Assembly (NCBI GenBank): GCA_018873225.1
Contig: JAEILZ010000008.1
Location: 2,108,001-2,172,000 of the forward strand
Direction of reading: 5' to 3'
Length of the DNA stretch: 64,000 nt
Source of the DNA: [Phialemoniopsis] sp. UDSM-2020
Taxonomy: Eukaryota > Ascomycota > Sordariomycetes > Thyridiales > Thyridiaceae
How positions within the stretch are numbered: the first letter of the stretch is position 1; each line of letters starts with the position of its first letter. This document shows positions 1-12,261 of this stretch, in pieces. Made by a program: the position numbers and the translations under genes. Below the pieces are notes generated by a model. The model was not told the origin of the DNA. It saw only the letters and a list, made by a program, of their open reading frames with translations, and did not search any database.

Positions 1-49
1 AATAGTCTTTGTGATATTCCGAGTCAAAGAGACAAGGAAGACCAGCCCC

Positions 50-1570
50 TTAATACCCAAAGTGCCACTCGCCAGCCCCACGGCGCACCCGCCTAACGCG
101 CTGCCTCAGGAAAGGACTGACTTCAGGGCGGGCGGCGCCGGGCTTGGTCGTCGTCGGCTGAGGAAGGCCTGCCGAGGCTACCAAGGTAGACTTAGTCGTA
201 GTCGTGGGCGTGGGTGTGCTCTGCACATCGGCAGGAGTAGACTGCTGCTGGGTCTTGCTGGCCGCCGGCGCCGGGCTTGATGACGCAGCAGAAGAGGAGG
301 AAGCCTGGCTGCTCTGACGCGCGGGTGTTGCGCTGGTGCTCAGGGTCGAAGGGGTCGGCGCCGAACTCTTTTTGCTACCACCGTTGCCTCCTCTGGCAGG
401 CGCCGGGCTGTTTGCCGCAGCGCCGGCAGTCACGGTGACGGTGGTAACGCCCTGCGTGACAGTCACGGTCTTGACATGCTCGTCATCGCCGCTGCCCTTG
501 CTCTTGCCGCCGCCGCCCCTCCCGCTGCCCTTAGTAGGGGTGGGCGAGCCGGCATCGGGGCGGTTGTCAGCGCCGCCGGGGCCGGCCTGCTTGACGGGGA
601 CGACGAACTGCTCGCCCGTAAGCTGCTCGAAAGAGGCAGAGTTGCCCACGTCCTGGTCCTTGGCGAACGCCCCGGAGACCTTCTTACTGCCCCCGTTGGT
701 GGTGCTGCCCTTGGCCCCGGTGTCGCAGCTGGGCGACTTGACGTCGCCGAGCTCCGACGAGCAGGGGTCGACGACCTTGATGGTCATGCAGCTGGTGTAG
801 GCCTCGAGCTCCTTGACCTTGGCATCACCAGAGGGCTGGTCCGTCTTGGCGTCGGCCGTCGTCATGGTTGGCCAGTTCCAGACCCAGTAGATGGCGTACT
901 CCTTGCCGACCTCGAGGTCATCGCGGAGCTGGAAGTCGCTCTGGCACCAGAGGTTGTCGCCCTGCACGCCGCCATCGATTTTCTTAAAATCTTGCTGGCG
1001 CTGCTGGGAGATCCTGTCGGGGTTCCTCTGGTAGCATCTGCCATCATCGTAATTCCTCGTCGCCAGGAGGCGGCCCTTGCCATTGCCGCCAGTACCGTCG
1101 GCATTCCACTTGTTGAAGATGTCGGCAAAGTTGGCGTTGTTGTCCAGCTCCGTGGTGCCGTAGATATAGACAGTCCCGCGATTCAGGGGCTTGTTGGCCT
1201 GGTTCTGAGGCAACGTAACGTGGCCGTTTTCTTGGTAGCGGAGCGCGATCCAGTCGCCTGGCGCGGCGGTGAGGATGGGAAATTGCGCGTTATTGCTGCC
1301 AAAGGCCTGTGTAGACTTGCACATCTTGTCGTCGGCGTGGATTACCTTGCCGTCGGGGCGGGCGTTAGGTGGCATCAAGTATGTGTACTGCTCGTCGACA
1401 CTGGCGAGACCAGCGCGTCCCATATACCCGTTGATGAAGCCAGCAGGGTCGACAAAAGTACCATTTGGTGCTATCCTATTGAGTTGTTCCACCCAAGTAT
1501 GTGCTACCAAGGGCTGGGCCAAAGCCAAAATGAGAGCTGCCGCGGCAGCTGCTCGAGTGGATGTTGGCAT
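50..1570 (-). CDS. Secreted LPMO-like protein with N-terminal histidine and long Ser/Thr-rich tail
   Basis: Uninterrupted 506-residue ORF starting MPTSTRAAAA. Residues 1-23 form a signal peptide (Ala/Leu-rich core ending VAHTWVEQ). Cleavage before His24 would expose an N-terminal histidine, the hallmark of the copper 'histidine brace' in lytic polysaccharide monooxygenases. Residues 24 to about 275 form a globular region with several cysteines and many aromatic residues. From about 280 onward it is a low-complexity Ser/Thr/Pro/Gly tail with a VTVT-rich segment, like the linkers and wall anchors of fungal secreted proteins. I recall this HTWVEQ family being annotated in databases as a domain of unknown function (DUF7492) resembling LPMOs, but I could not check that. 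The extreme C-terminus is Arg-rich and could reflect an unrecognised 3' intron. Secretion is well supported. Enzymatic activity is inference. Confidence 0.75.
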   Translation of the reverse strand: MPTSTRAAAAAALILALAQPLVAHTWVEQLNRIAPNGTFVDPAGFINGYMGRAGLASVDEQYTYLMPPNARPDGKVIHADDKMCKSTQAFGSNNAQFPILTAAPGDWIALRYQENGHVTLPQNQANKPLNRGTVYIYGTTELDNNANFADIFNKWNADGTGGNGKGRLLATRNYDDGRCYQRNPDRISQQRQQDFKKIDGGVQGDNLWCQSDFQLRDDLEVGKEYAIYWVWNWPTMTTADAKTDQPSGDAKVKELEAYTSCMTIKVVDPCSSELGDVKSPSCDTGAKGSTTNGGSKKVSGAFAKDQDVGNSASFEQLTGEQFVVPVKQAGPGGADNRPDAGSPTPTKGSGRGGGGKSKGSGDDEHVKTVTVTQGVTTVTVTAGAAANSPAPARGGNGGSKKSSAPTPSTLSTSATPARQSSQASSSSAASSSPAPAASKTQQQSTPADVQSTPTPTTTTKSTLVASAGLPQPTTTKPGAARPEVSPFLRQRVRRVRRGAGEWHFGY

Positions 1571-4500
1571 GTTGGTTGAAAATGCGTTTTGGAAATGTTC
1601 GTTTGAATGTGATACCGTGTATCTTCGTAGGTTGCGTTCTCGTTAGATATGCGTCGTGTGCTCCGTCGATTCGTAGCAGGTTCGTTGCTTAAATGTCCGT
1701 TCGTTGTTGGTGCAGTGTGTAACGCGAGATCGCGCGGCGAATTCGCTCGTGGCAGTGTAAGTGTTTCTTTGATTTCTTTCTCTGTCGAGTATTCGAAGAG
1801 CAAGCGTAAGGAGTGGCTGGCCTCGAGTTCGAGGTTTGAAAAAGGAGTGGGAGTGTAACGCCCAGCGTGAACAGCCCTGCTGTTCCAAGAAAGAAATGAA
1901 GAAGAGACAAAGATGTTGTTCTTGCACCTATGAAGGCATGATGTGCGAGAATGACACAAGATAGGTGAAAGGGTCCTTTGACAATGGGTGTTGATGTGCT
2001 GGCTATTCACGGTAGTGACGCGCACACAATGAATAACAGCCCTGTTGTTTGTCGCTTGTCGAGAGGTGATTCAGAAGAACAATGGCCTGAAAGGATGTGG
2101 GCGCACTGTAGACTAAGTGCGTTCACAAAGGAGAGTGGCGGCCGCTGAAGAGAGGTGTGAGTGAAGTGTGAGTGAGGCGGAGGTGAAGACTCAGGTGAAC
2201 GGAAGTTGAGTCTCTGGACGCTGAGAGGAGGAGGGGGATGATGAGAGGGCAGATATAAGTCAGACCGGACACACACACGATGGTGGAGGAGTGGGCTCGA
2301 GGATTCCAGCAGCCGGAGCCGTGTATTAAACAAGATTGGTATAAACGGAGAAACAAAAAGAGGCTGAAGACCAGCAGATGAAGAGAAGTAATTTGTTTCC
2401 TAGGCCGGCCAGGCAGGAATGAAAAAAGATGAAGGGAAAGCCCACACTCGAGATCCACACAGGGTTGGACGTAATTCAACAACTCTTGTCTGCCCCGTTT
2501 TGGGATGTCTGTACTCTTTGTATATACGTACATGTGCCCTGAGCCTGGCGGAAGATCATCGCGGGGAGGAGAGAGTCAGCGAGAGCAGAGACGAGCAAGA
2601 CAGCATACGGCAGGGATCCGGGATATGCGAGTCTTGACAGGAGCAAGGATTCACTTGATCCTTGGGACGCACATACCCACACCTACTTGGGACACCCGCC
2701 TACGGGACACGGCTGCATCAATGGGTAAAAAGAGATCTGAAGCTTGGCATCAAACACGAGCAAGCGGTACCGGAAATTTTGTGATACACGGTTCTCCGTC
2801 GGCCATCTCACTCATTTCACTGTACCCATGACCCCTCCTCAACACCATGGGATCGTGGATAAACGGGGTGTCCGGGATGAAGGACCCTCGAGGGGTTGTT
2901 GCGCATCTGCCATCCAGTCACCCGAGTTGAGCAGTACGCAGATGAGGGGAGCGATTTCGACCAGAGGTGGAACCAGAGGTCGTCTGGATGTCGGACAGAG
3001 ATAGCACAAGCAATTACGGCTACGGGCACGCCGGCCATACTTTTGTCGCTTGTCTGGGGCGAGGAACGTTGCTCACCAGTCGACGAGGAGATTGTCTTTG
3101 TGCTTCCGGCGGCAGTTCTGGGCCGAGAATCAGGACACCAGGACATTGGGGACGGGCACCAGGCCAAGATGGAGCAGGGGTCAGTAAGAGGCTGCAGGAC
3201 AAGATCGGGACGAGTGGCGGTTGAGCCATTTCTTTCTCGTGGCCATCTTGGTCTCTTTGAGGAAGACCCAGATCTGGTTGGATGAGACGGGGCAGCGTTG
3301 AAGTTGGAGAGAAAAAGAGGCGAGAGAGGCTCCTTTGTTGCAGGGGTTGTCGATGTGGTACTTCGTACCTTGCATGAGCACAGACGAGCCTGTGGGGGAG
3401 ACAAGACGATAAGATAATAGTTGCTGGAAGGGAGGTACCCCTAGACACAATATTCTATGCAGCGCTACCTTCACCTAGTGCTGTCCAGGGCTGCAGGGCT
3501 GCTCGATTCTGCAACACAGGGCAATGGCGCAAACACGACAGGGGCCCAGGCAATCCCCGACATACCCCTGTCCAGAAAAAGGAACCCCTCGATGCACCTC
3601 ATCCAGTCGAACGTTTCATGCGACACCTTCTCGACACAACCTACCGGTCTTGCGCAACCCAAGAGATTTATCTGCTCTTTTGGCCTTGTTACAACGGCCG
3701 GCGCTTCCCCGCCACACGATGCTTGCCAGTCCATGGCCTTTGTGGCGCCTAGGTAATTTCCCCCCCAACTGGCAACAGGCCAGCCATCACGAGTGGCTTC
3801 TATCAATGGATTCTATTGCTGGATAACCGCCCGCTGGCGCCGCCGTCGTTTTGTAGACGCCCACATCTTCACGATATATATGGCAACAGACGAGCCCATG
3901 TCAACTCGTTTGCAACCTCGCTATCGTCGCGTGTTTCAACTTACCTTGCTTTTCTTCCCTCATATGTTTCTATTCTTTGTTCGTTCGTAAAGGCGCGTTC
4001 TATTCTCGATCGCCGCCCCATTTGGCGGGGCCCGACCTTCTTCGTGTAAGTCCCAGGTATACGCACGCTTCCACATAGAAACGAAAGATATCGCGAAACA
4101 TCCTCGTCCCGCCCCGGGGGAAAATGGAAAGAGTTTCAACCCCGAATTCCTGGGCCACCACGCCCGGTCCCAGGATGCCATCTTTTCTTTTGGCGAACGA
4201 TGCGAGCCCAGGATGCACCGTCTCATCGTCCGTGCATCTTTCCTGCTCACCTCTTTGTCCGCAACACCTTGGCTCCTGACCGTGAATTTTTCCGGTGTCT
4301 GATCAGCTTGCACCGCCCACACGGCATCAAAAGGGTGGCGAGCAAAAACCTGGCCTGTCGTGTCTAGGCCGCGCTCTCGAATCATTCAGGACTCTTGATA
4401 AGATCTCACAAAGATTTTTATTTTGCCACTTCTTCGCTTTGCCCATCAATGGCTCTAGACGTCTTGTTTCAGGATTTGACCCAAGCGCTCTGCTGGGTCA

Positions 4501-5246
4501 TCCTCTTAGTCTAACCAGAAACCCGCGACACACGTCGTTTCACCTCAACTCTTTGAAGAGCTGCCACTTTAGATCCCAGTCAAACACGACTCTACGGGGA
4601 CCAGGGTGCACGCGCTTGCGATCAACTTTCCTTTTTCTGCATACTGGCTCCGTAGCCACAAAGCTTGTCTAGATTCCAACATGGGTCTGCACGTGCTCCC
4701 ATACAATGACAACTCCCGACCCTCAAGGTTTCCTCATCCAAGCATGTGGAGAGCATCAAATGTTGCCAAAATAAGAAGTTGTGTCTATATATATGCTGTC
4801 TCTCAACTGGCAACTCATTCAACAAATTGTGACAATGGACTTTGGAGCACAAGGCAGGCAAGGCAAGGCAGTAAGGTGTTGTCAAGGTTCATCAATTTAG
4901 ATTCTTCAAAATGACCAATTAAGCCCAAGCCCATCCACCAGAACGCCTTCCCATCCTATAATCTAATAAAAAGACAGCACATTTCATCGTGAAAGATAAT
5001 ACAAAAAGACAAGCCATGTTCCCATAATATCTTGGTCGTTTTTCCCGTTTTACATCGTCCAATGTTTCGTGCATCGTACTCGTACGGTCCAAGTCTTCGT
5101 CAAACGTTGCTTTTCGTCCCCAGAAACCGCATAGAAAAAATAAAATAGAGAGTCAAAAGCGCAACGGCTTTTTCTCTGCCCGGGTATCCTCATTAAACAT
5201 AAATATAGAAAACAGGACCAGATCGTACAAAAGTTGTATCAGGCGA
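1571..5246. other. Intergenic region between the LPMO-like gene and abaA
   Basis: About 3.7 kb with only short, overlapping, low-quality ORFs on both strands. It contains the upstream region of the minus-strand LPMO-like gene, including a short CA run near 2,270-2,280, and the 3' flank of abaA. The longest candidate (complement of about 2,817-3,404) has no domain-like segment and I do not call it. No RNA gene was recognised. Confidence 0.6.
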
Positions 5247-8240
5247 TCACCAAGGCTCGGCGCCAGAGCCCGCCTGGTCACTACCGTCCACACCCTGAGG
5301 GGTCGGGGTGCCTGCCGCTGAGATGGCAGCAGCGTACTTGGCGTTGGCGACGCTGACGTGGTGAGACAGCTTCGGCATCGAAGTGAGCGGATACTCGTCT
5401 CGCTCATCGAGGCTGTCCGAACGGCCTCGCTTTTGTCCAGCACGGGGCCCAGCAAGCGATCCCGTCGTTGCAGACCGCGATAGCTGTCCTCGAACGCCCT
5501 GGTTCGAGTGTGATCGGTGGAACTGCGGAGCGGGGGGTGCGGGAACGCCTTGCGGAGCGTTGCCATCCGAGGATTGGGGAGGCATCGAATCTTCCCATGT
5601 GGGAGGTGGGGGAGCGCTGCCGTCTCCAGCGGCAACAGTCTGCATCCAGCTTTGCGGCTGGCCATTCCAGGCGGCGTCTCCCTTCTCGTCTGCACTGGCG
5701 ACAGTCGCAGCCCAGTGAGACGATGACACATTCGGCTTGGAGTCGCTCGCGGGGATACCGTGTTGCCACATGTGGCTCGGGGGGCCGTGCTGAGGTGCTC
5801 CCTGGCCGCTGAAGTCGAAGTTGGTCGTCCATGACTGATTCAGCCTGGTGTCAATCGCCGGCATAGAGTTCGCATCCCATCCTTGGAAGGAGCCGCTAGG
5901 GTCGCAGTCGACTTGAGACTCGTCGTAGACGCTGACCCCTCCGGCAGTAGCATACAGAGAATCAGGTGCAGACATGAGGGTGCTCTTGGTGTCCATGGCC
6001 GAGTTTGGCATGAAATTCAGGTGGCCGTTCATATCGTGCTGATGGGCACCAGCGAGACCGTTAGCGTACGTCGAATGGAAATTGGCACTGGGCGGAGGGG
6101 TCGCCAATCCGTGGGGAAGAGAGTCCAGAATGCTGATCGCGCCCGGGCCGTACGGCACCGAGCCGTGGTGGCCGGATGACATGGCCAGGGGAGATTGCTG
6201 ATCCCATGCAGAGCCAAAGTTCTCGTTCATGGCTGCGGTCAGGTGCTGCTGATATCCAGGGCCGGGAGACATGATGGCGTCGCGGTTGACAGGTGGCTGA
6301 TTGGAAGCAGACACGAGGGCGTGCTGCTGGTGATACTGCGAAGTGGGGTCGATGGCGGTGAGGAACCTCCAGGTGGTGCCCACAGAGTTGTTCATGATCT
6401 TGCCCTTGTCGTCCAGACCGTGCATTGTCTCGAAAGTCCAAAGGATGACCGCCCGTCGAGTCCACTGCCCACTGCCAGGAGGGCACGACCAGAGCTCCTG
6501 GAACATGGCAATCTTCTTGACAAGATCCATCTGAGTAGGCTCCTTTGAGCTGTGGGTCCTGTTGCCCTTGTCATCATACTCAACCTTGACCTTCGACTTG
6601 TTGAGTTGCGGGTGCTTGGGGAAGGTAGCTAGGTGGCTGAGCATCGTAGCCCATTCCGGGGCAGGGAAGGGGACAGCAAGCTGCTGGCGGCGGAGACGAG
6701 CGGTGACAGAGCAGTCACAGCGGGAGGGGTTCTCGCAGCCTTGGCGGTGGATATACTGAACACCCATCTCGCGAGTAACCTCAACAACTGGCGGGTCGGT
6801 CTTCTCATCCCTGGTCAGCTGCCACGGCCTGGCAAGGCGCGTGACCGCCTTCCATGTGTGGTTCTGAAGAGCCGGCTGCTCGATGGTGATCTCGACCAAG
6901 CTGTTGAGCTCAGAGCCCTCTGGGAACTGGTCGGGCTCCTGCACATCTAGCGTGACGTGGAAGTGGAGGATATCACGTAGGTTATTCTGGACAACCTCCT
7001 CAAGCGGGGTGTACAGGTCGGGGAAGTTCTCCTCCCAGTCCTGGCTGAGCTCCTTGACGGAGCTAGCCTCCTTCTGGCTGAGAGTGCGAGCGTACTCTTG
7101 CAGAAGAGTGCCGCGGATGATCTTACCACGCTCGGGCCACTCCTCTCGCTTGAGATTGAGACCAAGGTGAGGGTAGAGCTTGGGGTTCAGCTTCTCACCG
7201 CTGGGTGCGAAGCCAGTGCCACGCAGAGGGCCGTCCATCTCAACCTCGACCGAGTTGTTGGACACCAGAATCCAGCAGAGACTGGGCCGTACGGTGACCA
7301 AGGCATCTGATGCCAGTAGCTGAGCAAAGTACTCATAGTTGGGTCGCTCATCAGGGAGACGGCCCTCAGAGAGCGCACGCAGCACAGGGTTGTCCTTGAA
7401 GGACTCGGTCTCGATCGAGTCCCTTCTGTCGTCCTTCTTTTCCTTTCCAGGAAAGAAGAAGTGGTCTTGTGTGAAGATCATGTTAGTTGTGGGCTTGACT
7501 TGGACCAGTTGATCTCGAAATTCAACACTTACAACACCTGTGGTGGATGAAGAAGTTCTTCAACACCTGAATGTGGCTAGAGACTTGCTTGCGCTCTCTC
7601 CTCATCATCTTGCTCGGCTTCTCTCCTGGAGGGAGCGAGATGCAGTAGGCGACCCAGAGATACTCGCTGATGAGCATGTTGCGGCCATGCTGCTGGCCCC
7701 TCATGGTGTACTTTCTCCTTCCCATCTGGGGAATAAGGAGGAGAGCTTTGGGATTGCCAGTTAGCCCAGGCTGGTTCACATAGAGAAGAGCGTGAGAAAG
7801 AGGTACTCACCATCAAGGAAGGCATCCTCAAGGAAGTCCGGCCAGATCTGGGCGGTCTTGTAGTCCTTCTCAGCCTGCTTCTTACGGTAGGCTTGGAACT
7901 GAGGTGACAGGTAGATGGGGTTGATGCCATGCCTCTGTCTCCTCTGAAGGTGAAGCTGATGCCGGCGGAGCTTGAGGTTGCTGCCGGGACCATAGTGAGA
8001 GTCCAGGGACTGAGTAGGAACGATAGGGGGAGTTGGGATAGAATGGGGGAGGGAGGTGAGGGCAGAGAGGTTCTGGGAGCAGAGCGTCAAGGCTCCGAGA
8101 TGCTGAGGCTGAGCATTGCCGCTCGACTCTCTGAGAGGCTGACGGGCGACGGGAATCTGCTGACGCCTGTCATAGTAGTCGGCTGTGGATGTGTTTGGGG
8201 AGTAGCGCTGGGATGGCAGCACGGGGCGAGGAAGCTCCAT
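5247..8240 (-). CDS. abaA: AbaA-type TEA/ATTS-domain transcription factor (conidiation regulator)
   Basis: Three exons: complement of 7811-8240, 7533-7745 and 5247-7465, giving 953 residues. Intron 1 (65 bp) and intron 2 (67 bp) have GTGAGT and GTAAGT donors. Intron 2 has a CTAAC branch site 17 nt before its acceptor. The start is the ATG beginning MELPRPVLPS. A TEA DNA-binding domain spans roughly residues 131-207. It starts at WPDFLEDAF, contains IPQMGRRKYTMRG and SEYLWVAYCISLPPG, and ends with the basic helix SSHIQVLKNFF; both introns fall in or just after it. The remainder is a conserved middle region followed by a long Gln/Pro/Ser-rich, probably activating, C-terminus. In Aspergillus, AbaA acts after BrlA and before WetA in conidiophore development, binding CATTCY sites; in Fusarium it controls phialide function. 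Family assignment is secure; the target genes here are inferred. Confidence 0.93.
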
Positions 8241-9430
8241 CCTTGCTGGTAAAAGAGGAGAATCTCTAAATGTGGCAAACTTGGACGACTGAAATGCTGG
8301 AGACAGCTTTGCGAAGAATTCAAGTTGCCTTTGTGGAATAAGAGAGTAAGGAACGTTGGATAAGAGAATGAATGAGAAATGTTGGAAGGAATGGTCCCTG
8401 ATCGGGGTGCGAGCCAGAGGGTAAAATATGCAGATGCCTTCAGGAACCACCGGTATGAAGGGGGGATGGGGATTGATGGTGGACACATCGTATATCGTCC
8501 TACTTGGTCGATATATTCACTGGAATGGATGCCAGTCGAGATAGTATCCATAGTGTAGGTCTTCTCCCCGTCCCCCAGGATCGAGTGGGTGATCGGTAGT
8601 CTCGAGGATAGTTCTGGATTGCATTGCCAAGGGGGTTGAGAGTACACAGCTCACTCGAGCAGTGGTACTTCGCCTGCCCGTGATGGACTGCATCGTGGGC
8701 CAGGTTCCGCGCCTGGTAGCTTTTGACTGGTATGCAAAGGGAGAAGAGGTGTGGGCGCGAGAAGGAGATCAGAAAGATGGTATTGTCTCTGTCTCTCTAG
8801 GAGACTCCGACCTTTGCCTTTGGACGGTGTTCTCGTCCTAGGAGTAGTTTAGCCTGGTAGTGTCAAGTGCGTGTAGATACAGAGTGGCTTAGTGGCAAAA
8901 AAGGGAACGCCCGGACGAGCTGCCAAACTCCACCCAACGCGTTCTGGCAGGCATGCAACGAAATTAAGCATCGCGTGCAAAGGAGGCCATGAGTGAGTAG
9001 ATGGTACTAAAGGGAGATCACCGCTCTGCAATAGCTGTGTGGACCCCATTTGTCCCCAGTGTCCCCACAAGTTCGCCTGGCTGTGAAGGAGGTGGTCATT
9101 ATGGTCGTGTCTGGTCTGCCCTTTGTCTTAGGTGAAGAAGTGGAGTCCTGGGGCTCCGCTACAGATCAAGCTCCAGCGAATGGTTGCTCTCTCAGGGCTC
9201 CAGGGCTGCAATAATACTCGACAAGTCCTCCTTGGTTCAAGGGCGCCCAGCGTGCAAATTCGATAAACCACCACCACAGGAGTGTACCATTGTTTCCGCC
9301 CTGTCCAACGGTCAAATTGCTGGTATCTTTTGATGGCATCGCCGTTCATGACATTTCTGGGTATCTTTTATGCGTATCTATGCCTGATCTGAGACCTGGA
9401 TTTTCATACTCCAGTTTCTTCATCAGATCT
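8241..9430. other. Upstream region of abaA and 3' flank of MRD1
   Basis: About 1.2 kb between two minus-strand genes, expected to hold the abaA promoter and 5' leader plus the MRD1 3' UTR. The ORF reading upstream of the abaA start (to 8,486) is in frame but lacks domain character, so I treat it as leader. CATTCY motifs are listed separately. Confidence 0.6.
8365..8527 (-). promoter_or_regulatory. Cluster of three CATTCY motifs upstream of abaA
   Basis: On the abaA coding strand, CATTCT lies at 8365-8370 and CATTCC at 8388-8393 and 8522-8527. All three have the same orientation and lie 125-290 bp upstream of the abaA start. CATTCY is the known binding consensus of Aspergillus AbaA. About one such hexamer would be expected by chance in a region of this size, so three in 163 bp is suggestive only. 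Confidence 0.4.
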
Positions 9431-12261
9431 TCATACCTCGTCTTCCTCGTCGTCCCCGCCAATATTGACCTTTGTCCTGCCCCTGCCCACGAGCTGCTGC
9501 AGAGCGACCTTGTTCACCTGTCGGCCTATCTTCTTCTGCATCTTGGCAATCTCCTCCTCTGCATCCACTGCCTCCGCCTCGGCAAAGTCTAATACAAGCT
9601 TGCGTCCTAACAGATGGGTGTCCCGGAGCGCGTTGAGGGCATTCTCAGCCTCTCTTGGTGAAACAAACTCTGCAAATGCGAAACCGCGCGAAGAGTTGCC
9701 AAACTTCTTTGGAACACGCACGGCACGCAATTGGCCGTAGGTGCCAAAGAGCGTACGTATGTCCTTCTTGGTGGCCTCGAAGGGGAGGTTCTTGACGACG
9801 ATCTTGGTCCTCTGACCCGCGAGCTTTTTGGCTCGGTCCTCCCGTCTCCGCTCCTCGGCCGCGTCGAGACCCCTATGTGACGCCTTGACGGACAGTGTGT
9901 GTGCTTGTAGTACATGGCCATCCATGGCCTTGAGGGCCGCCATGGCCTGCTCCTTGGTGCGGAACTCGCAGAACCCAAAGCCCATGCTAAGCACTTGTCC
10001 TGGCTTCTTGGGGTCCGTCTTGGTCTTGACTCGGGCGGAGACAAACCCATCCAAGGGCTTGAACGCCTCAGCAAGCTGTTCTGTCGTAGTGGCAAAATTA
10101 AGATTGCGGACGAATAGTGATGTTGTCTCGAGCTGATCGTGTGTGTCATCACGTTCCAGCAGTTCGGCTGCCGAGAGTTTCGGCGCGCCTGCGGGGCGAT
10201 CGCCCACGGGCGGGACCTTTTGCTGCGGTTGGTCCTTGAAGATGCTCTTAGGGGCTTTTTCGAGGAACAGTATCGAGTCTTTAATCCGCCGATAAGCTAG
10301 CCTTCCAAAGGCAGCTTTTGCGTGTGCAGGCTGTGCAAACTCGACAATGGCGATTGTCCCGCTTGGGGGCATCAGCACCCGAAGCACGGTGCCCTGTTCC
10401 TCAAACATGGTCCTGAGCTCCTCCAACGTAGTCCCGTAAGGGAAGTTCTTGACCAGTATCGCGGTATCGCCGCGCTGGCGTGATTTGAAGGCATCAAGAT
10501 CGACGCCATTGGCTGCAAAGTACGACTTTGTCTCCTGGATAATCGACGTCTCAGCTATCGCCTGTTTGACACTGGCGTCGGCCGAGCTAGGGTCGAGGAG
10601 GGAGGCCTTGGACACGCCCAGACGATCCGCCACGGACGCGTTGACGGCATCTTGACTCATGTAGAGCGCATTCCAGTTGAAGGAGGTTGATGCCGCCTCC
10701 GCCTTCTTTCTGATCAGGTTCTGCTTTTTCAAGGGTAGCTGTGAAATTGCAAACTCGTCCAACGTGCTATCCTTCTTGGGCATAGCGGGGAGTACGTGGA
10801 GGAGTCGACCTTGGAATGTCTTGCCATCGGTCTGCTGGAATGCAGCTATCGCGGATGAAGGGTCCGCGAAATGAACCATAGCGTAACCCTTGCCTCTTCC
10901 CCCGCTGCCAACAGGCATATGTGCCTATGTAAAGAGGACTTAGTAAAAGTCAAACAAGGATCCAAAACATCGTAGATCATAAAGCCAACACTCGGTCCTT
11001 CTGTCAGATACGCAGAGCATCTACTAAAATACTTGGCCCAGGTTCTCATCAAATACCATATTGGTATAAGCTGTCCCTATCAGGGGTTCATCATAGAAAG
11101 GAATGGCGAGTGTGTTCAAAAAACAAAATGGAAATGTGACGTCAAGCTTACCTCTTCCAATGACCCAAATGCCTCAAAAAACTCTCTGAGGTCGTCCTCG
11201 GTGGTACTGTACCGCAAATTTCGTACAAAGAGCCTTGCCGTCTTCTGTACCAATTCAAGAGCGCTATCCTCTCCCTGTGCTTCAACAGCAGCCTCTTCGA
11301 TTTGGTCATCATCTGACGAGCCCTGCTGTATTTGGGCTGGATCTTCCGCTTGGGGTTCGGCCGGAGCCTGCTTTTGCTCCGGACTTGCCACCGTAGTGGT
11401 GGGCTTTGCGGCGACGTTTGGCTCGATATCAGGATCGACCAAATCGAGCAAACGATTCGTTCGAGATCTGAGCCACTCGTCGTCCGTTGTGTCATTTTGT
11501 CGCACTTGAGTGGGCTGCTGGTCTGCCGTCTGATGCGGGTTCTGGGGTTCTGGGTCCGTGACGGGATCCGCGACGGGATCCGCAGCCTGGTCCGTCACAA
11601 CATTCCTCGAATTTCCCGCATCTGACCACTGCCCCTCTTTCTCTTGCGTCTGTCTTGGCCGGGCCGGAATCGTCTCATATTCGTCATCGCTCTCTGCATC
11701 TACTTGGGCCACCGGCTGGACCGGCTCGTCGAGGATGAGAGTGTCGCCTTCCACGTCTTCACGTCGCTTTGGCCGTTGACCTGGGTGCATCGCCTCGAGA
11801 AACTCCTTGACTTTAGGGTCCGACTCATCGAGCTCTTCACGTTTCCGTTTCTTGGAGCTAGCCTGGTCTTCTGGGACCGAGACAGGTGTGGGCGCCTCAG
11901 GCTTCTTGGCTAGAGCAATCCCCTCATTCCTCTGAGCCCTCCGTGATGTCGGAAGGGATGGGTCTGATATCTATGGAATGTAAGCTATCATCCGTGTGAA
12001 TCAATCAAGAGTGCACTGATTCGCCCTTACAGGTCTCGCAATCTCGACTGCCACTCTGGACATGCGTATGTACGATCGATTGAAGTATTTGACTGCGTCG
12101 GCCGCATCTCCAGGAGTCTTGTAACCGACGTAGCCAATTCGCCTCCTGGGGATCAGCTTGATGTCCGTCACCTCTCGTCCATTGGCTCCAAAGTGCTTCC
12201 TGAACTCGGCCTCGGTGAGGGTGGACGGCAGGTTCTTGACAAAGATCCTTGAGGACTCCAT
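9431..12261 (-). CDS. MRD1: MRD1: multiple RNA-binding-domain protein for pre-rRNA processing
   Basis: Three exons: complement of 12031-12261, 11152-11970 and 9431-10924, giving 847 residues, close to the usual MRD1 length. Five RRM domains are recognisable. RRM1 is at about 1-77 (RIFVKNLPSTLT, then RRIGYVGYKT), RRM2 at about 322-400 (RLFVRNLRYSTT, then GKGYAMVHF), RRM3 at 502-575 (ILVKNFPYGTT), RRM4 at 617-700 (LFVRNLNFATT, GFGFCEF) and RRM5 at 722-800 (IVVKNLPFEAT, RGFAFAEF). A long acidic linker separates RRM1 and RRM2. MRD1 is a nucleolar component of the 90S/SSU processome needed for cleavage at A0-A2. Intron 1 is 60 bp. Intron 2 (10925-11151) is 227 bp, unusually long for this window, and interrupts RRM2. 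The gene is divergent from the LC8 gene. Confidence 0.93.

Noticed and set aside
476..1579. 367-codon plus-strand frame opposite the LPMO-like gene
   Set aside because: Leu/Val/Ala-rich shadow translation without domain features; the opposite strand has a signal peptide and coherent protein.
7499..7532. Alternative 34-bp intron 2 in abaA
   Set aside because: In frame, but too short for a fungal intron; the 67-bp version uses a consensus donor and a CTAAC branch.
8241..9430. BrlA response elements in the abaA promoter
   Set aside because: A few AAAGGGA matches to the degenerate BrlA consensus exist, but this is near the number expected by chance.
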